A DNA stretch of 9,193 nt from Caulobacteraceae bacterium (lineage in GTDB: Bacteria > Pseudomonadota > Alphaproteobacteria > Caulobacterales > Caulobacteraceae). The position numbers were made by a program, and so were the translations under genes. The notes under the pieces are model-generated. The model ran no database searches and was not told the DNA's origin. It saw nothing but the letters and a program-made list of their open reading frames with translations. The stretch lies in assembly GCA_947456005.1 (NCBI GenBank), contig CANGRP010000091.1, forward strand, positions 1 through 9,193. The letters are read 5' to 3'. How positions within the stretch are numbered: position 1 is the stretch's first letter; the number at the start of each line of letters is the position of its first letter. Below, piece after piece: positions 5,723 to 9,193 of the stretch.

Positions 5723-6592
5723 ATGAGCCTGTCCGCCGCGAACCCGCAGATGTCCACAGCCTTCGACATCCGCTGGCCTGATGGCGGGCCTGCGGCGGCG
5801 CCGACGCCCCTGGTCTTCGCCTCGCCCCACTCGGGCCGGCTGTATCCGGAGGACATGAACCCGGCCCTCGATTCCCTGCGCATCCGCCGTAGCGAGGACG
5901 CCCGGGTGGACGACCTGATCGACCGGGCGCCCGCCTTCGGCGCGCCGGTCATCTGCGCCCTGACCGCCCGGTCCTACCTGGACGTCAACCGGGACCCCGG
6001 CGAACTGGACCCCCGGCTGTTCCGCGAAGCCCTGCCGGACGGGGCCCGCGCCCTCTCGCCCCGGGTGGCGGCGGGACTGGGCGTCGTGGCGCGCGTCGCC
6101 TCGGGCGGGGCGGAGATCTACGACCGGCGCCTCAGCCTGGCGGAAGGCCTGGCGCGGATCGCCCGGGTGCACCAGCCCTACCATGACGCCCTGTCCCGGT
6201 TGCTGGCCCGGGCCCGGGCGATCCACGGCTTCGCCGTGCTGATCGACTGGCATTCGATGCCCCAGTCCGCGGCGCCGGGGGTCGACTTCGTCCTGGGGGA
6301 CCGGTTCGGCGCGGCCTGCAGCCCCGCCCTGACGACGGCGGTGGAGCGGCTCCTGTCGGAGGCCGGCTACCGGACGGCCCGGAACGCCCCCTTCGCCGGC
6401 GGCTACACCACCGAGCACTACGGTCGCCCCGACCGGCGGACCCACGCCCTGCAGGTCGAGATCAACCGGGGGCTCTACCTGGATGAGACGCGGCTTGAGA
6501 CCACCGCCGGCTTCCCGCGCCTGAAGGCGGCCCTGGACGGGGTGATTTCGCGCCTGGCCGGCGCCGACTGGCGGCCACTCCTGAACCCCTGA
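5723..6592 (+). CDS. N-formylglutamate amidohydrolase family protein
   Basis: A 289-residue hydrolase of the N-formylglutamate amidohydrolase (HutG-like, FGase) family, which splits N-formyl-L-glutamate to formate and glutamate in one branch of histidine breakdown. Family motifs are in order: FASPHSGRLYP (32-42), YLDVNRDPGELDP (85-97), YHDALSRLL (153-161), VLIDWHSMP (172-180), GGYTTEHYG (226-234) and LQVEINRGLYLDE (243-255). The His, Asp and Glu residues in these motifs are the expected metal and catalytic ligands. The start at 5723 is preferred because a promoter predicts transcription to begin there; ATG 5750 is an alternative, and neither has a good ribosome binding site. No other hut genes are present, and the gene stands head to head with cpdR, so true substrate and link to histidine use are open. 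Other N-formyl amino acids are possible. Confidence 0.85.
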   Translation: MSLSAANPQMSTAFDIRWPDGGPAAAPTPLVFASPHSGRLYPEDMNPALDSLRIRRSEDARVDDLIDRAPAFGAPVICALTARSYLDVNRDPGELDPRLFREALPDGARALSPRVAAGLGVVARVASGGAEIYDRRLSLAEGLARIARVHQPYHDALSRLLARARAIHGFAVLIDWHSMPQSAAPGVDFVLGDRFGAACSPALTTAVERLLSEAGYRTARNAPFAGGYTTEHYGRPDRRTHALQVEINRGLYLDETRLETTAGFPRLKAALDGVISRLAGADWRPLLNP

Positions 6593-6625
6593 GCCCCCCA
6601 GAAGGCGACTTCCGGCGCCCAGGCC

Positions 6626-6655
6626 AAAAAAAAGCCGCGCCGGTGAGGGCGCGGC
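6626..6655 (-). terminator. Strong intrinsic terminator on the minus strand
   Basis: GCCGCGCC (6634-6641) and GGCGCGGC (6648-6655) form a perfect 8-bp GC stem with a 6-base loop. On the minus strand the stem is followed by eight T residues (6633-6626). On the plus strand the A-run precedes the stem and no T-run follows, so it serves transcripts moving leftward. No minus-strand protein gene lies to its right, which is why a small RNA is proposed. It could also limit read-through towards the convergent hydrolase gene. Confidence 0.85.
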
Positions 6656-6710
6656 AGTTCATTAGGGAGGAAACGCCCAGGAAGGGCAGAAGCGTCAGCG
6701 ACGCCTCACG
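6626..6710 (-). ncRNA. Candidate small regulatory RNA with exposed anti-Shine-Dalgarno motif
   Basis: The predicted transcript is about 85 nt, bounded by a promoter (6717-6745) and the terminator at 6626-6655. From 5' to 3' it has a hairpin GCGTC-GCT-GACGC (6704-6692), a second hairpin GCCC-TTCCT-GGGC (6687-6675), an unpaired stretch holding UUCCUCCC (6672-6665), and the terminator stem. CCUCC can pair with ribosome binding sites, and C-rich anti-Shine-Dalgarno loops are known from alphaproteobacterial small RNAs such as the CcsR/cuckoo (alpha-r14) group. I do not recognise this RNA as a named family member. The short reading frame starting AUGAAC at 6662 runs into the terminator and is not believed. 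Promoter, structure and terminator agree, but no expression evidence is available. Confidence 0.6.
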
Positions 6711-6716
6711 AGAAGC

Positions 6717-6745
6717 AAGTTAGATTGCAGCGCACCAAAGTTCAA
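6717..6745 (-). promoter_or_regulatory. Promoter of the candidate small RNA
   Basis: On the minus strand: -35 TTGAAC (6745-6740), spacer of exactly 17, -10 TAACTT (6722-6717). Start predicted near 6710. The motif TTGCAGCGCAC (6725-6735, plus-strand reading) lies wholly in the spacer. It is not an EcfG (GGAAC...CGTT) promoter. Confidence 0.5.
6725..6735 (+). promoter_or_regulatory. TTGCARCGCAC motif, copy 1 (in the small-RNA promoter spacer)
   Basis: TTGCAGCGCAC, matching copy 2 at 6843-6853 in 10 of 11 bases. Each copy sits within or against a promoter. It resembles TGCA-type palindromic sites such as those bound by PhaR-like repressors, but that comparison is only from memory and weak. Confidence 0.35.
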
Positions 6746-6769
6746 GGGCATACGATTGCATTTTCCAGC

Positions 6770-6813
6770 CCGCGAAGATGAAAAAAAGGAAATGATCCTC
6801 ACAACCTTCGCGG
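6770..6813. repeat. 8-bp inverted repeat with 28-base spacer upstream of typA
   Basis: CCGCGAAG (6770-6777) and CTTCGCGG (6806-6813) are perfect inverse complements. The spacer contains a run of seven or more A and a nested AGGA-AATGA-TCCT (6787-6799). The right arm ends 2 bases before the typA -35. It may be a binding site pair or a structure-forming element. Confidence 0.4.
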
Positions 6814-6815
6814 AT

Positions 6816-6844
6816 TTGAAACAAACGTGCGCCTATGCTATGTT
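6816..6844 (+). promoter_or_regulatory. Sigma-70-type promoter of typA
   Basis: -35 TTGAAA (6816-6821), spacer 17, -10 TATGTT (6839-6844). Start predicted near 6851, giving a typA leader of about 96 bases. Copy 2 of the TTGCARCGCAC motif overlaps the -10 and start region. Confidence 0.55.
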
Positions 6845-6853
6845 GCAACGCAC
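6843..6853 (+). promoter_or_regulatory. TTGCARCGCAC motif, copy 2 (overlapping the typA -10)
   Basis: TTGCAACGCAC, in the wider context TGTTGCAACGCACA, is nearly self-complementary (TTGCAA core). Lying over the -10 and start site, it would suit a repressor. It shares 10 of 11 bases with copy 1 in the divergent small-RNA promoter, 118 bases away. Confidence 0.35.
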
Positions 6854-6858
6854 AAAAA

Positions 6859-6890
6859 ACGCCTTCCGCAGACGGAACTGTCCGGGGCGT
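6859..6890 (+). other. Stem-loop in the typA leader
   Basis: An outer stem ACGCC (6859-6863) with GGCGT (6886-6890) encloses a perfect hairpin TTCCG-CAGA-CGGAA (6864-6877). It lies near the 5' end of the predicted typA mRNA. It could stabilise the leader or take part in temperature response; no known riboswitch class is recognised. Confidence 0.35.
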
Positions 6891-6946
6891 CTGGCGCTGG
6901 GGCGCGGAACCCCCTACAAGCGCGCGCTCCCACAGATAAGAACGTC

Positions 6947-8779
<1,833 letters not shown>

Positions 8780-8782
8780 GAC

Positions 8783-8798
8783 CCCGGCGACCGCCGGG
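8783..8798 (+). promoter_or_regulatory. Hairpin overlapping the ribosome binding site of the aminotransferase gene
   Basis: CCCGGCGACCGCCGGG forms a perfect 6-bp stem with loop GACC. Its 3' arm supplies the first three G of the ribosome binding site GGGAGGA (8796-8802), which lies 5 bases before the ATG at 8808. The stem starts 3 bases after the typA stop, so ribosomes finishing typA would melt it, a layout that fits translational coupling. There is no T-run for termination. Confidence 0.45.
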
Positions 8799-8807
8799 AG
8801 GACGTCC

Positions 8808-9193
8808 ATGGTGCATCCGCTCTACGCGGCCATGCCGCCGACGGTGTTCGACGAGATGTCGGGGCTGGCCCGCGCCCACGGCGCCTTGAACCTCGGCCAG
8901 GGCTTTCCGGATGATCCCGGGCCCGAAGCCCTGCGCCGGGCGGCGGCCGAGGCGGTTCTCGATGGGTACAACCAGTATCCGCCCTCCCGCGGCCTGCCGG
9001 AGCTGCGCCGGGCCGTGGCCGCCCACTACGCCCGGACCCAGGGGCTGGAATTCGATCCCGATGCGCAGGTCACCGTCACCTCCGGGGCCACCGAGGCCCT
9101 GGCGGCCGCCATCCTGGCCCTGGTCGAGCCGGGGGACGAGGTCGTCCTCTTCCAGCCGGCCTATGACGCCTACGCCCCCCTGGTGCGCCGAGC
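8808..9193 (+). CDS. PLP-dependent class I/II aminotransferase, N-terminal part
   Basis: The first 128 codons of a fold-type I aminotransferase that runs off the right edge. Characteristic segments are TVFDEMSGLARAHGALNLGQGFPD, NQYPPSRGLPELRRAVAAHY, VTVTSGATEALAAAILALVEPGDEVVLFQPAYDAYAP (shown in parts). SGATEAL is the phosphate-binding stretch of the PLP site; the PLP lysine lies beyond the window. The pattern is close to E. coli YbdL (methionine aminotransferase) and to kynurenine or N-succinyl-diaminopimelate aminotransferases (DapC annotations), so the substrate cannot be fixed. The ATG has an excellent GGGAGGA, partly inside a hairpin. It follows typA by 28 bases on the same strand. Confidence 0.9.
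   Translation, partial: MVHPLYAAMPPTVFDEMSGLARAHGALNLGQGFPDDPGPEALRRAAAEAVLDGYNQYPPSRGLPELRRAVAAHYARTQGLEFDPDAQVTVTSGATEALAAAILALVEPGDEVVLFQPAYDAYAPLVRR

Noticed and set aside
6462..6662. 66-codon minus-strand frame starting at the small RNA 3' end
   Set aside because: It passes straight through the terminator stem and T-run and then runs antisense to the hydrolase gene; no family similarity.

Overview
The window is about 9.2 kb of very GC-rich DNA, dense with genes, and reads as a chromosomal piece of an alphaproteobacterium. The strongest lineage marker is a 118-residue CpdR cell-cycle response regulator beside an N-formylglutamate amidohydrolase-family gene and tRNA-Val(GAC). With the base composition and codon use, this points to Caulobacterales (Caulobacter, Phenylobacterium or Brevundimonas type). 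That placement is inference. No phage, transposon, CRISPR or integrase signal was seen.

Layout. 1-1519 (+): the end of modA, then modB and modC, a tightly packed molybdate ABC importer. 1524-2594 (-): selD, convergent with modC. 2694-3755 (+): selU (mnmH), divergent from selD. The last two form a selenium module: SelD makes selenophosphate and SelU uses it to put selenium on wobble uridine of tRNA. 3841-4032 (+): a short remnant of an amidohydrolase gene, followed by 4079-5092 (+), a PhyH-type Fe(II)/2-oxoglutarate dioxygenase. 5119-5193 (-): tRNA-Val(GAC), with cpdR (5285-5641, -) behind it. 5723-6592 (+): N-formylglutamate amidohydrolase-like gene, probably leaderless. 6947-8779 (+): typA/bipA. 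From 8808 to the window edge (+): a partial class I/II aminotransferase.

The gene-free stretch 6593-6946 is the most interesting part. It holds a strong intrinsic terminator that faces the minus strand, although no protein gene on that strand feeds it. About 85 bases upstream of it on the same strand is a -35/-10 pair with a 17-base spacer. Together they outline an unannotated small RNA of about 85 nt, with two small hairpins, an exposed UUCCUCCC anti-Shine-Dalgarno-like stretch and a terminator hairpin. The divergent typA promoter also lies here, and an 11-base motif (TTGCARCGCAC) sits inside or against both promoters, suggesting a shared regulator.

Functional links: modABC and selD/selU both concern oxyanion-derived trace elements, but the sequence shows no further connection between them. 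The other genes are housekeeping (tRNA, TypA), cell-cycle regulation (CpdR) and catabolism (amidohydrolase remnant, PhyH, formylglutamate hydrolase, aminotransferase).
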